A DNA stretch of 64,000 nucleotides. Origin: Chalara sp. BL73. Lineage: Eukaryota > Ascomycota > Leotiomycetes > Helotiales. Below are positions 20,942-31,180 of this stretch, one piece after another. Numbering within the stretch: the stretch's first letter is position 1; each line of letters opens with the position of its first letter. The notes beneath the pieces are model-generated. The model was not told the origin of the DNA, searched no databases, and was given only the letters and a program-made list of their open reading frames with translations. The stretch covers positions 620,001-684,000 of the forward strand of contig CAKJVC010000014.1 in assembly GCA_918026815.1 (NCBI GenBank), written 5' to 3'. Both the position numbers and the translations under genes were made by a program.

Positions 20942-22141
20942 ATGTCAAAACTACCCACCAAACTTGGCCAGCCCATGGTCAGGCCCAGCGCAAAGGTCGT
21001 GAACAAGGTTGATCTTGATGAATCAAAGGCGGTGGTCTCGAGCGGTGGAGCGGCGATACAATCGGGTGTGAATGGCGTGCATGAAATTGTTAACATCTCC
21101 AGCGACTCAAGCGATGCCGAAGATGATTACGACGCAGACTCGGACAACGAAGATGAGGATGGAAAAGAACCACATCAAAATGGAGTAACGGACACAACAA
21201 TGGAAGATGCAGCACCGCCTTTTCGGGATGCACAGGAAGCTGCTGAGCCTTCGTTTGGAGATCTCGTTCGCGCAAGCATAGCAGAACCTATTGACGTTGC
21301 TGGTGCATTTAACGACCCTTCATCGCTAGCTCTTCAATATCCACAACGATCCCAAATACAAGCTCCCTCTGGTGCATCTTTAGGGACAGTCCTTACACAA
21401 GCCTTAAAAACAAATGATATTGCTCTACTTGAATCCTGCCTACATACTACCGACCATAATACCATCCGTGCCACCATACAGCGCCTCGAATCGCCCCTCG
21501 CCGGTACTTTATTAAACAAACTCGCCGAGAGATTACATCGAAGACCGGGTAGAGCAGGAAGTCTTCTGGTATGGGTCCAATGGACGATGGTCATGCATGG
21601 TGGATACCTGGCAACACAGTCCGATCTTATCAAGAGGCTGGCGGAGCTGAATCGGGTTATTGAAGAACGATCGAAGAGCTTACCTAGCTTACTATCGCTG
21701 AAGGGAAAGCTGGATATGCTAGAAGCTCAAATGGAGTTACGAAAAAGTATGCAGGCAAGCCAACGGGATGATGAGGACGATGAGGAAGGTGTTATTTACG
21801 TCGAGGGACAAGAAAGTGAGGAGGAATCAGATGTGCAACAAAGGCTCATACGGAGCGGAGATACAGAGGACATTTCGGAGGATGAGAGCGAGATCTCAGA
21901 AGACATGCCTACCAGGAATGGTGTGGTGGCGGACTCGGAAGACTCTGATATGGATAGCAGTGATGGCGATAATCTAATAGATGATGAGGCGGAAGAGTCA
22001 GATGCAGAAAGTGGCGACGAGGATAGTGTAGATCACGATGAGATAGATGAGGACGATGAGGACGATGATAGCGATGATGGACGGGGTGCCCGTCCCACAA
22101 AGATTCAGAAAACCGGGGGACCGTTCTCTAAGAAAAGGTGA
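20942..22141 (+). CDS. utp5: U3 snoRNP / small-subunit processome protein Utp5 (Utp12-domain only)
   Basis: Component of the UTP-A part of the small-subunit processome, needed for 18S rRNA maturation in the nucleolus (role from family knowledge). The frame is uninterrupted, 399 residues. An acidic Ser/Asp patch lies at ~50-80, then the Utp12 domain at ~145-260: LGTVLTQALKTNDIALLESC, RLESPLAGTLLNKLAERLHR, RAGSLLVWVQWTMVMHGGYL and LPSLLSLKGKLDMLEAQMEL. A long acidic tail (~275-390) ends in a basic nuclear-type GGPFSKKR. Yeast Utp5 and human WDR43 also have an N-terminal WD40 propeller. None is encoded here or in frame upstream, a condition I believe is common in filamentous ascomycetes but cannot verify. 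ATG 20942 is the first in the frame. Confidence 0.85.
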   Translation: MSKLPTKLGQPMVRPSAKVVNKVDLDESKAVVSSGGAAIQSGVNGVHEIVNISSDSSDAEDDYDADSDNEDEDGKEPHQNGVTDTTMEDAAPPFRDAQEAAEPSFGDLVRASIAEPIDVAGAFNDPSSLALQYPQRSQIQAPSGASLGTVLTQALKTNDIALLESCLHTTDHNTIRATIQRLESPLAGTLLNKLAERLHRRPGRAGSLLVWVQWTMVMHGGYLATQSDLIKRLAELNRVIEERSKSLPSLLSLKGKLDMLEAQMELRKSMQASQRDDEDDEEGVIYVEGQESEEESDVQQRLIRSGDTEDISEDESEISEDMPTRNGVVADSEDSDMDSSDGDNLIDDEAEESDAESGDEDSVDHDEIDEDDEDDDSDDGRGARPTKIQKTGGPFSKKR

Positions 22142-23146
22142 ATGGTATGATAACGGTTGGCGTTGCATGGAAAGGCGTTAGTAATGTATTGGCTACCGTC
22201 CAGAGAGCTGTGTTATATACAGCTTTGACAGACTTGGGTACATATGGCAGCGAAAGGCATCATATATGCCATCAATTCAAGACGACTCGTCCACGAGTAG
22301 AGTTATGAGGCATCATCTCCTGAGTACTGTTATTTTCCACATACAATCAATGGGCCTGAGTTGGACAGCAAGAAATTGTGGCGTGTGGATTGATCTCTAA
22401 GAGGTATATCGTCTACCAACGCAAGCTAGTTGGTCCTGTTACATGGACCGACTCCACTCCTGTTAGCGGCGGATCTCGCAAGGCTGAATCATCTAACCAG
22501 GCGACTTTGAGACAGATCTTTTTCAAGAACCGCCTCTTTACTACGCTCTACAATCTTTTGACTACCAGAGCGCATGTTAACTCCCTGAAGAATGTGCAAT
22601 AAAGCACAGAAGTTCTGGCTGCGGGTGCTAGTCAGATATTTATTTTCTGTAAAACTTTTCTAGTGGTTCCCACCAACTTAGATTTGACATATCTGACATC
22701 GTTCCTGCGTATCCTATGACACGTCCTACAGGATAAGCCTTCTGCAAACGCAGATGTTATGCATTAATATCGTATTTTTAGCTCTAAAAATACTGGATGG
22801 TTGAAGTCGAGTTTTAAGACAGTCAACGCACAGAACCCACATCCCCTTCAAGACTAAAACTGCTGACGACGCAGATTGCGTTCCCCCACAAAATTCTGGT
22901 CTCCATAAACCCTCCTGTCCCATCCTCTATCTACGCATCATCGACTCTCATTCTTCGCTCCTCTGCTTCCATTCCCTCTCTTTCCAACATTCCCAAGCAA
23001 ACATTCTTTTCCAGATCCGTCATTTTTCGTTTTCGCACGTGCTTCCAAGACTCTGCTTACTTGCCCCTTGGCATCAACGCCTCACCATTTCTTATTGGTC
23101 AACTATCCGATCTTCAGGCACCAATCCGCTTGGCAACAGCCTCGGC
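22142..23146. other. Intergenic region
   Basis: Same-strand spacer between UTP5 and the SGNH-like gene. From about 22925 it becomes rich in C and T, consistent with the leader of the downstream gene. The reading frame of that gene is open back to 23039 but has no ATG before 23147. No other feature seen. Confidence 0.5.
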
Positions 23147-24461
23147 ATGCGCTTTCATACTCGGCGTCTGGGGGTGTTTGTATGTCTAACGGTCGTACTT
23201 TGGCTCTTCATCAGCTTCTTGTTATTGGTAGGACGGGTCAGGTTGCAGTTGCAGAGGATTGATGTACCCGGGAGAATTAGGGATTGGTGGCAATGTCATG
23301 ATGAGATAACAGATGAGGAAGGCGTGAGGGTTGTAGTGTTCGGAGACTCGTGGGTAGATGATACGGTTCAGGATGGAGAGAGCGGAAGGGGCAAGAGTTG
23401 GGTTGAGATCTTTTGCGACAAGGTAAAGACATTATGACCGATCACTACTCTACTTGATCTGACCAGCGTAGATTGACTGCTCGTCTCATTACAACTTCGC
23501 CTCGACGCAGCTTTCCAAGACCTTTCCGCAATCTCCACAGACCGGCGCTATCACTTCAAACAGGATCTACACCAATACCTCTTCCACCCAACCAAAAACT
23601 GCTTCCTCAAAGCTGCTGCCTGATCTCGCTACTCAAATTAATCAATACGTTGCCCTATCAAAGAGCTCCAAGCCTACAGAAACGATATTTGTCGTCTCCT
23701 TTGGCTTCTGGGATATCTATCATTTTGCAAGCCTCGATCTCTCCTCAGGAAAAGAGGTAATCGACGATACCATCACCGAACTTTTTGAGCAGCTTGATGA
23801 TCTATACATTCATTACAGCTCCGATCTCGCAACATCTAGTGCACCATCACCGTTGCGCATCGTCATTCCCAAACTGGTCGATCCAACCTTATTCCCTGGA
23901 TGGGTATCTCGCCCAGTACCGCTCACTCCCTCTTCGGTAGCCGAAGAACAGAAGAATGCAGTGTATCTCACCACTCACTGGAACGCCATGTTGGAGAAAG
24001 GCATGGAAACTTGGATACGTGATCTTAATGTCGTCTTCTCTCAGTTCTCAAATGAGGAAACCGAAGAAGCCAAGAGTCAAAACGAAACAATGCCGATTGT
24101 GGAAAAGGATGTTTTCTATTATGATCTACCACGCCATCTCCTAAATTTGCTCATCGAGCACCGCTTCGAAGAGGAAGATGCATCTGATGCAACCGGCTTT
24201 GGCAACAAGCAAAGTCCATTCCTGAGCACTGAAGTGCCATGTTTTGGTGATTCTTCAGAAAGTCTCGATAGCGCAGAAGAAATGACCGAGTTACATGGCA
24301 GATTCATGTGCAAGAAGCCTCATCATTACATGTTCTGGGATGCATGGAGGGTGGGCCGAGTTGTTAGTGAAGAAATTGGGAAGGGGGTTGCGAAGATGGT
24401 GAAGAAAGGGAAGAGCATGAGGAAGATATGGGAGGAAGGTATGCCAAAAGGCGATCTGTAG
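23147..24461 (+). CDS. Membrane-anchored SGNH/GDSL-hydrolase-like protein
   Basis: Probable type II membrane protein with a luminal or extracellular SGNH-like domain; substrate unknown. Exons 23147-23422 and 23472-24461 (49-nt intron, GTAAAG donor) give about 421 residues. Residues ~10-30 form a hydrophobic anchor (VFVCLTVVLWLFISFLLLVG). Block I is VVVFGDSWVDD at ~63-73, with the GDS serine. SFGFWDIYHFASLDLSSGKE at ~165 occupies the place of the Gly/Asn oxyanion block. The C-terminal block reads PHHYMFWDAWRVGRVV, so the aspartate of a DxxH pair is present but the expected histidine is Arg. It may use another histidine or be inactive. ATG 23147 is the first in frame and precedes the anchor. 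Confidence 0.65.
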
Positions 24462-25747
24462 AAGGTGTAAATGGGAGTTTTTCTTAGGTGGGGCGCTTAA
24501 GGAGGGTTCAAATCGCATGGTCTCGGAGCATATACACAGCATTGTACCGGAGTTAGGAAGCATATCAAGCTTATAGAACTTAAAGTTTAAATATATATCA
24601 TTTGTACCAAGCTGGTCAGTTGAAGTCAAAGGAGCAGCGAAGCTAGGTAAGCTTATCTCGGATGCCTTGTCATAAAAGTCTCCACGTAGCCATATCTGAT
24701 ACCTGTAGGGTAGCCCCAACATGGTATAATAGCTTCGACTCCAGCGAGTTTACATATCCTATCCTCGACGACCCGAACATCTAGAACCGGGTCTCCACCA
24801 CCACGAAAAGACCTCTACCAACTACTTACATTTACAGCTCAACCGACCCGTGCCCCCATATCCTCCCACGAGCGTTCCAACCACGCAAGCCTAGGTGAGC
24901 GAATATGCATCCCTCTTTACGCGGCAAGTCCCGCTCTTCGCCATCAAAGATCGCAGGACCTTCTTTGCGTGCCCACCCACCATCACAACCCACCACAGCT
25001 AGCACCGCCAACCGTGATTTAAATCAACGGCGCGGTCAAGCCAGCGGCCTGGTACCTCCGAACCGCTCGCTACCGCCAAAAGCCGTCTAACCCGCCTCGT
25101 TCCGCCCCTGCCTCGCGCCGAATCCGCAACTTCGTCCGCGGCCCTCTCTGCGGTGCCGCAAATGCCCGGGGCACAAGCGCAGCGAGCACGCGGTGGAATA
25201 GTCCCGCCCGGCAAGGAGGATCGAACGATGACGGGGGGTTAAGACGCGGTCATGTGAGGAGTTCGCTTGAAGAAACCCCTTTTTTTTCCGGCGCGCCAAG
25301 CATAGGTTGGTAGGATGGGAAGCACGACGTGAGCCGGGAGGGGGAAGGCAAGAGGTTGATGAGTTTATGGTAAAGGGTGGGTAGATTCCACTTGCGATGC
25401 GTGGAACTGCCGTGCGCACTCACCACATAACAAGGGGTTGGCGCTTGCTCACTATGACCTGGTCTCATTGACTCTGAGAGAGATATTTTCTTGAAGGGAG
25501 ACCATTCTTACGGCTGGGTGTCTTGACAGCCGAGTGTATGATGATCGGTGAATAATTGATCAAGAGACATATATAATATGAAAACCTATGGTAGCTACTG
25601 ATACATATACATATACAAAATCTATCTAATCCCTTTCTTGTATGCTTCCCCAAAAATGCACCGCTAGTATACAGCTTTTGTCTAACATATCGCTATGCAT
25701 GCAAATTTTATAAATGGTCCCGGCTCACATGCCTCCGGATAAAGCGC
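24462..25747. other. Intergenic region with a GC-rich block and an unassigned short ORF
   Basis: From about 24905 to 25250 base composition turns GC-rich. ATG 24905 opens a 61-codon plus-strand frame, MHPSLRGKSRSSPSKIAGPS onward, ending at 25090. Another plus frame without an ATG at its left end is open from about 25023 to 25243 and reads like Ala/Pro/Arg-rich protein. The two frames overlap, so this may be one damaged or spliced small gene, or simply a GC-rich promoter. I recognise no family. The rest shows nothing of note. Confidence 0.3.
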
Positions 25748-27521
25748 CTATGGCATCAAAACCCCGCGCAATACCTTCCCCAGCACGCCTCTCACCCGTT
25801 CCGGTCTCTCACCCACACACGTAAACACAACCGCCGTGCTCGCCGCGAAGGCCAGCGTCTCCCTCCACTGGTCGCGCATCTCATAGCGTCTAGGCAGCAA
25901 TGTCGCCAGGGCTCTGGGTGCTACAAAAATTCCCAATTCTTCCTGTCTGCCTCGACCTTCGATCAAGATACTCCATCCACACAACATGCATCCGCTGCTC
26001 ACACAGATCCCGCCGTCAATAGCCTGGCACCTTTGGGCGGAGGTCCCGTAGACGATGGGTCCAATGCGGGTTCGCGCGAGGCAGATACCGTAATAGTAAA
26101 GCGTTATAAATGTTCCGAGGAAAAGGGAAGAGCGAGCGGATGACTTGATGGCGTATTTTGTACCTCTTATTGATGGCTTCCTTAGGCTAAGCGCTAGGTT
26201 CAAAGGCAGATACGTGGTGAACGCCCACATGAAGCTGCGCCAGAGCCGGGTGATGGCGTGCCATTCACAACTCTTGCCGGTGCCCATATGAACAATCTCG
26301 CACGGGAAAGGGATGCTTTTGGCGGGATCACCATAATCTAAAGGAAGGTTATAGTCTTTACACATCGATTGTAGGATATGCGCTTGTCCTGTCTCGAGAC
26401 CGTATTTTATCTCGCCCCATCGCACATGCCGAAGGGCTGTGAGGAGGCGCTCATCGACTTGGGCGGCGGAGCGGATCCATTTGTTGTATGAGCGAGGAAG
26501 GCGATCCGGGGAGTAGATCCATGCCCACATTATCAGAGCACAGGACGTAGAAAATATCGCGGAGTCAGTTAGGGCTGATATTAGTTTTTCGCCCTAGAGT
26601 TGTCTTGTTAGTTATTTTTTGCTTATATAAAATGTGGGAGGCAGCCATGATTTACATACATTCGTCCATGTTCCAAGCGCGGTCTTACGAGATTTACGCT
26701 GAGACCAAAGCTCTCCCACAATCACGTCGAAGGCACGTGTCACGGCGAAGAGCGTCAAATCCATTGTTCGGCCAGCGAACTCTTTAGGTCTTCGTTCAAC
26801 TCCTTCTGGGGTCTCATGATTGACGACATCAATGAACGCGTCACTCTTTTTGGACTGGAGGAGCTTGAGACTGTACCATGCTGCAATGAAGGCGGACAAC
26901 CATCTCGTAAGTCTATATGGCGTAAGTAAAGGCTTATCAAATGAATTGACAGTGTGCGGTGAGGATGAGGAAAGTAGTAACTCATGTATGTGTTACGCAG
27001 GGCTGGACGTGCATACGGCTATTCTCTTTAACCGAACATCCTGATGCGCCACAACCTTGACAGCCTACTCATAACGGGTTGACTCCAGAAATTTGAAACT
27101 TATAATTTTCCTTACCTTAGCTGCGCTGCTCCGGAGAATTGGCCTATCAGTCGTGCTACGATTCTCCTTAACGGGATCTATTGCAAGTTAGCATGGGAAA
27201 ATTTTGAGGAGGTCGGTCACGTGCCTCAAGAATAGTTGAGCCTCCCACGAGGGCTGCACAGAAAGTAGGGAAACGTTGAAGCTCTAAACCACCTCTAAGT
27301 ATACGAAGGAGAGAAGGAAAGAAAGGGTCATCAGGGCTGACGTCAATATTCTTTCTCCTCCGACTTAGATGGGTCAAGAGCAAAGTCAGTAACCTTGGAG
27401 TGGTACTCGAAGCATATCCCAAACAGTAAGCACGAAGTATGGGTCGAATTACAGGAGGCAGATTACTTTGTTCAAGAAAGCTACCTCTGTTAAATCCCCG
27501 AGATGTGGCTTGGATGGCCAT
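25748..27521 (-). CDS. TMEM135-like multi-pass membrane protein
   Basis: Fungal relative of TMEM135/PMP52, an organelle membrane protein family linked in animals to peroxisomes and mitochondria; the fungal role is unknown. Five exons join in frame: 27521-27221, 27177-27116, 27040-26997, 26912-26660 and 26593-25748, about 501 residues. Family-like landmarks: VIRPILRAYCLGYASSTTPR, FPTFCAALVGGSTILEA, ALTRWLSAFIAAWYSLKLLQ, GRTMDLTLFAVTRAFDVIVG, SALTDSAIFSTSCALIMWAW, SLFLGTFITLYYYGICLART, CVSSGCMLCGWSILIE, FVAPRALATLLPRRY and a final AASTAVVFTCVGE segment. Exon 3 is only 44 nt. Each splice choice was fixed by frame and by continuity of these motifs. The start at 27521 (MAIQATSRGFNRG) is the first ATG of exon 1; upstream sequence in this frame has stops. 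Confidence 0.75.
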
Positions 27522-28682
27522 GATGAATTTGGAATATGGCTATCTGCTTCTACACAACATCTGTCAGTCTTATGATGCCTTTTGTGCGTCCACGACGACA
27601 ACCCTTTGGGAAATTATGCCCATGCATTGTTTGCAGAAACCACCACACCTGATGGGCTCGCATAAACATGCGCAATCGGTCTAGGGGAAATCTCCGGAAT
27701 TCGGTAGGAAAACATCAGTTCGTCCCCTGTGATCGCTGATGCGAGGGTTGCCCGCCCCAGCACACGGCAAGCCAGTTTCCCCTTTTTACCCCGGATACCA
27801 ATGCAAAGAAGACGACGAGAAAAAGCTGGAGAAATTACCTCATGCCCAGGTGGAGTACGAAATCCAGGTTCTTCCGAGCCAAGGGGGGTACAGCCCCGAG
27901 AACGAATAAGGTGGCTGCCGAAAACTATGGCCAGATGGTTTCGAATCGAAATAATAGGGACAAATATTGGCGAGCGCAGCACGGTGTAGAAAGTAGTCTG
28001 TTTGAGAAAACGTTTGGCCTTAATGTCAGCGTGTAATGCGGTGTCCAAGACGGGCAAAGTTCGGTCGCAGAATGGATGTAAAGGGAGGGTTGTACAGAAA
28101 TAGGCGTTGGGAAGCTGGAAGCTCAGTAGCTGCCCCTTCTGCGGAAAGGGGGATGGCGAGAGAAGATATAATAAGAGAGCCGATATAGCCCATAGATGTC
28201 GAATCAAAGAGAGTGAGCGCGGTAAATGAGGGGCCAAACGTTTACGCGTCAAATGTCGAAAGCAGATATGGCTTGGAGAAAGTTTCGCATTGAGAATGAT
28301 TTGGTAGTGAGAAATATACAGTAGGGGTGTTTGTTTTTTTTTTCGTTCCTAGCTGCTGCAAAGGCAAATAACGGGAAACTTAGGGTGGCTTCTTGGGAAT
28401 GATCGATATTGTTTCTCTTGGACATGGCCGAGGTAGAAGGAAACAGGGATTATTCGAGGCACTCGCGCGGGACGGAATAAAATGGAGCTGGCTGGGGGGG
28501 GAAGAAGAGGAAGAGGGGGAAAGGGAAACGCCAAAAACATATTGAATGCATGGTGAATAAAAAAAGGCACGAGAAATGATGATGATGAATCCCATATCAT
28601 TCATTATAACTGTTTATTATTGTGACGGGGGATGGAAATATAATGTGGTTGTACGAGGGAAGGAGGAGGGAGGGAAGAGACG

Positions 28683-28722
28683 AAAGCCCTAAAGCCCTAA
28701 AGACTAAAGACCTAAAGACCTT
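28683..28722. repeat. Short degenerate tandem repeat (AAAGCCCT / AAAGACCT units)
   Basis: About five imperfect 7-9-nt units based on AAAGCCCT and AAAGACCT. The first units contain CCCTAA, reminiscent of the telomeric hexamer but with 8-nt spacing, so this is not a true interstitial telomere. Confidence 0.6.
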
Positions 28723-28751
28723 CTACATACAGGACTTGCCTTTGTGATAAA

Positions 28752-28918
28752 ATGACAGGTACCTGGCCGATACCTGTGCCTGTCGCTGTCCTGGCCTATC
28801 CCTGTATTGTACCTACTATATCGATACTAAGTAACCTGTACTTGTATAGCGTACGTTTCTACTGCAGATATTGGTACAGGTACTTTGGTATAGGTTACCG
28901 TTGGTACTATTACTCTTG
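28752..28918. repeat. Low-complexity patch rich in GGTAC / ACCTGT words
   Basis: Many imperfect copies of GGTACCTG, ACCTGTACTT, GGTACAGGTAC and GGTATAGG-like words on both strands, mixed with CCTGTC. It looks like a decayed microsatellite rather than coding sequence. Confidence 0.5.
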
Positions 28919-29763
28919 TGTTCTTTTTTTTCGGTCCAAGGCCACCCCCCCCCTGGTTTGGTGGGAGAGTTTGGTGTGAAGTACTGTAATTTTGCATGTG
29001 AAATTAAGACCCCCTAGTCACTTAATGCCTTGACTTTTGGCCCATGACCGTTTGGTGACAGCGATGGGGGAGGAGGGGCTAGCACCCATCGAAACGAAAA
29101 ACCTCCCAGCTAGAATATAATCCAATCTTTTCTCTTCTTCCTCTACTACCCTGGAAAAAGAAAACGACTTCGAATCCATCTACCTGTTGAGAGGGAAAAA
29201 ACAGATACATACCTACATACCCCATCGATGAAGTCTCGAATTCAGCCGTTGCTTGTGATTGATCTCTCGGCCTAACAACGGCCTTCCTTTACCTCCAACC
29301 CAAAGCTTGGAGAAGAATCTTGGCAAATCCCCACGTTTATCACCTCACCTAGCCAGATCTTTGCGGCACAAGCACCACTATTGTTGACCGTCTCACGACC
29401 CCAAATCCACAACCCCCCCAAACACCCGGCACCAGCAAAAAGGGCAAACCACTACGAAAAGGAAGGGAACAGAACAGAAAAGATCAATATATGCTGCTCC
29501 TTTGTTTTGCCTAGACGGGCGCGCTGTCACCCGCCTGAGTCAGTCCTTCGATTTTACACGTTTGCGGATTCGTCGTCTCTACAGCTAGGCATGCTCTCGG
29601 AAGAAGGTTGACGAATACTGGAGATCTAGAGGTCTCATCTACTTTATCCACCTGTATCCACATCCATCCTTATATATCTACTGTGCTCGCATCCATGATA
29701 GCCATTCACAAGCCCAGTGTTGTGTATACGAGAGGCGCGGATCCCATCAACGATGTTGAGAAT

Positions 29764-31180
29764 ATGCAGGGAAATGGACAGAATGGCGCCCGCGGAAGTC
29801 AAGGAAACCATTCTTTCCCGTTTGGCTGTATGGCGCCTCTTTTGTATTCATTTGGCCGTGTGCTATACTGACTATGGGCTAGATTCTTTTACTGGCGACT
29901 TTCATCCTCCGCCTTCACCAGATGCCTCCCTCACAGGGCAGAATCTGCTCAGACCCGACGAGACGAAGAACCTTAATAAATTCTTTGATATGTTCGACAG
30001 CGGCGACTTCTATAATGGGGACTTTAATGATATCTTTGGGGACGCACAATATGAGCCGGCGGAACTACCACCACAATTTATGGGCTCGACCACCTCCTTG
30101 GGCCAACAGCCTTCACTAGAAGCGCAGCACCTAACGACCTTCGATTTCGGTGGCACAAACACGTATCTACAGAGCAGTGCGCCTACAATTGCGCCGGCGC
30201 TTACCTTCGCCGGATCTCCTACATACCCATATCACATTCCGAACGATCAGTCACAAATTTCAAGCAATGAAGTTTCGTTCCACGGACACTATTCCATCCA
30301 TCCAAAAAATGGACAGCATAGACCACAATCAGAATCACAATTCACCCCTGTCCACTCAGCCGGGCCACTACCTGGAGCCGGGGAAGATCCTCGGGCCGGC
30401 AATTTTGTTCTAGATTTATTAGGAGTCCAATTTGAGGCTCAAAACGAACTCGTTCGGGACCGACGTCTGAGTCAACTGAATGCTAGAGGCGAGCTCCAAT
30501 GGGGATCAGACGCGTCATTCCACGATCCTGAGAGATTCCATCCTGCCCCTGCTCAAAAGAAAGAAATTGCAGATGCGGGAGTTCGTGCAGTGCAAGCCGT
30601 TAAAACCGTGTACCCGTCAATGCCGAGTAGTGCTGCCAATACTCGGCCTCCTTCGCCTTTGAGGCAAACGAATCATCATCAGCAATCCAAGCAACCTAGA
30701 CTTCTAGGAATAAGTTCACATGCTGTTAGTGATATTAATGCACACATCCAAGCAGGCGAGTATATTGAGGATGATGATGAAATGGACCCTTCAGCTCTGC
30801 CTCTGAGTATACAAACGCACAAGCAGTCGAAGAGGAGGAAGGGAGACGAATCTGAATCTCCTGATCCACCTTCGGAACAAGTGGGCAAACGTCGTAAATC
30901 ATCCGCGGCAGCCGCAAAGGCGGCAAGGGAGAATCTGACCGAGCAAGAAAAACGACAGAACCATATCAAGAGTGAGCAGAAACGAAGGACTTTGATTCGG
31001 GAAGGCTTTGAGGATCTTAGCATACTTGTTCCTGGGCTTGAGGGCGGTGGATTCAGCAAGAGCGCTGTTCTGAGCATGTCCGCAGATCGGCTAGAAGAAC
31101 TCCAAAAAGGTAACGACATATTACGCCAGCGTATAGAAATGATCGAAAGCCGGCAATCAGAGAAGCTGCAGCGAAGTTGA
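29764..31180 (+). CDS. Basic helix-loop-helix transcription factor
   Basis: Nuclear bHLH factor of about 453 residues. Exons 29764-29827 and 29883-31180 are joined across a 55-nt intron (GTATGG donor, TACTGAC branch site, TAG acceptor). The alternative unspliced reading starts earlier in another frame and gives an unconvincing N-terminus, so I prefer MQGNGQNGARGSQGNHSFPF. The N-terminal 300 residues are Pro/Ser/Gln-rich, with an acidic stretch rich in DFYNGDFNDIFGD that could activate transcription. A basic KRRK cluster precedes the bHLH at about 375-445: TEQEKRQNHIKSEQKRRTLI (basic region and helix 1), loop ILVPGLEGGG, helix 2 FSKSAVLSMSADRLEELQ, then LRQRIEMIE coiled coil. The basic region has H and E/R at E-box-reading positions. 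Target genes unknown; it resembles Ino4/Mlx-type bHLHs. Confidence 0.82.

Larger units (their letters stand above)
27522..29763. other. Divergent intergenic region, 2.2 kb
   Basis: Lies between the TMEM135-like gene (minus) and the bHLH gene (plus). Overlapping 200-codon-class frames on both strands at 27.6-28.3 kb look like chance, with no family features. It contains two repeat-like patches at 28683-28722 and 28752-28918. From about 29100 the plus strand becomes C/A/T-rich, as expected for the leader of the bHLH gene. Confidence 0.5.

Noticed and set aside
27614..28252. A 212-codon minus-strand open frame upstream of the TMEM135-like gene
   Set aside because: No family features, composition like random translation, and it overlaps other equally long frames on the plus strand. 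Codon use does not resemble the neighbours.
28683..28700. Interstitial telomeric repeat
   Set aside because: CCCTAA occurs only twice with 8-nt spacing and no run of exact hexamers.
29717..29882. Extended N-terminus of the bHLH protein by reading straight through from 29717
   Set aside because: It gives an unconvincing N-terminus. A 55-nt intron with good signals joins a more sensible start exon to the same downstream frame.
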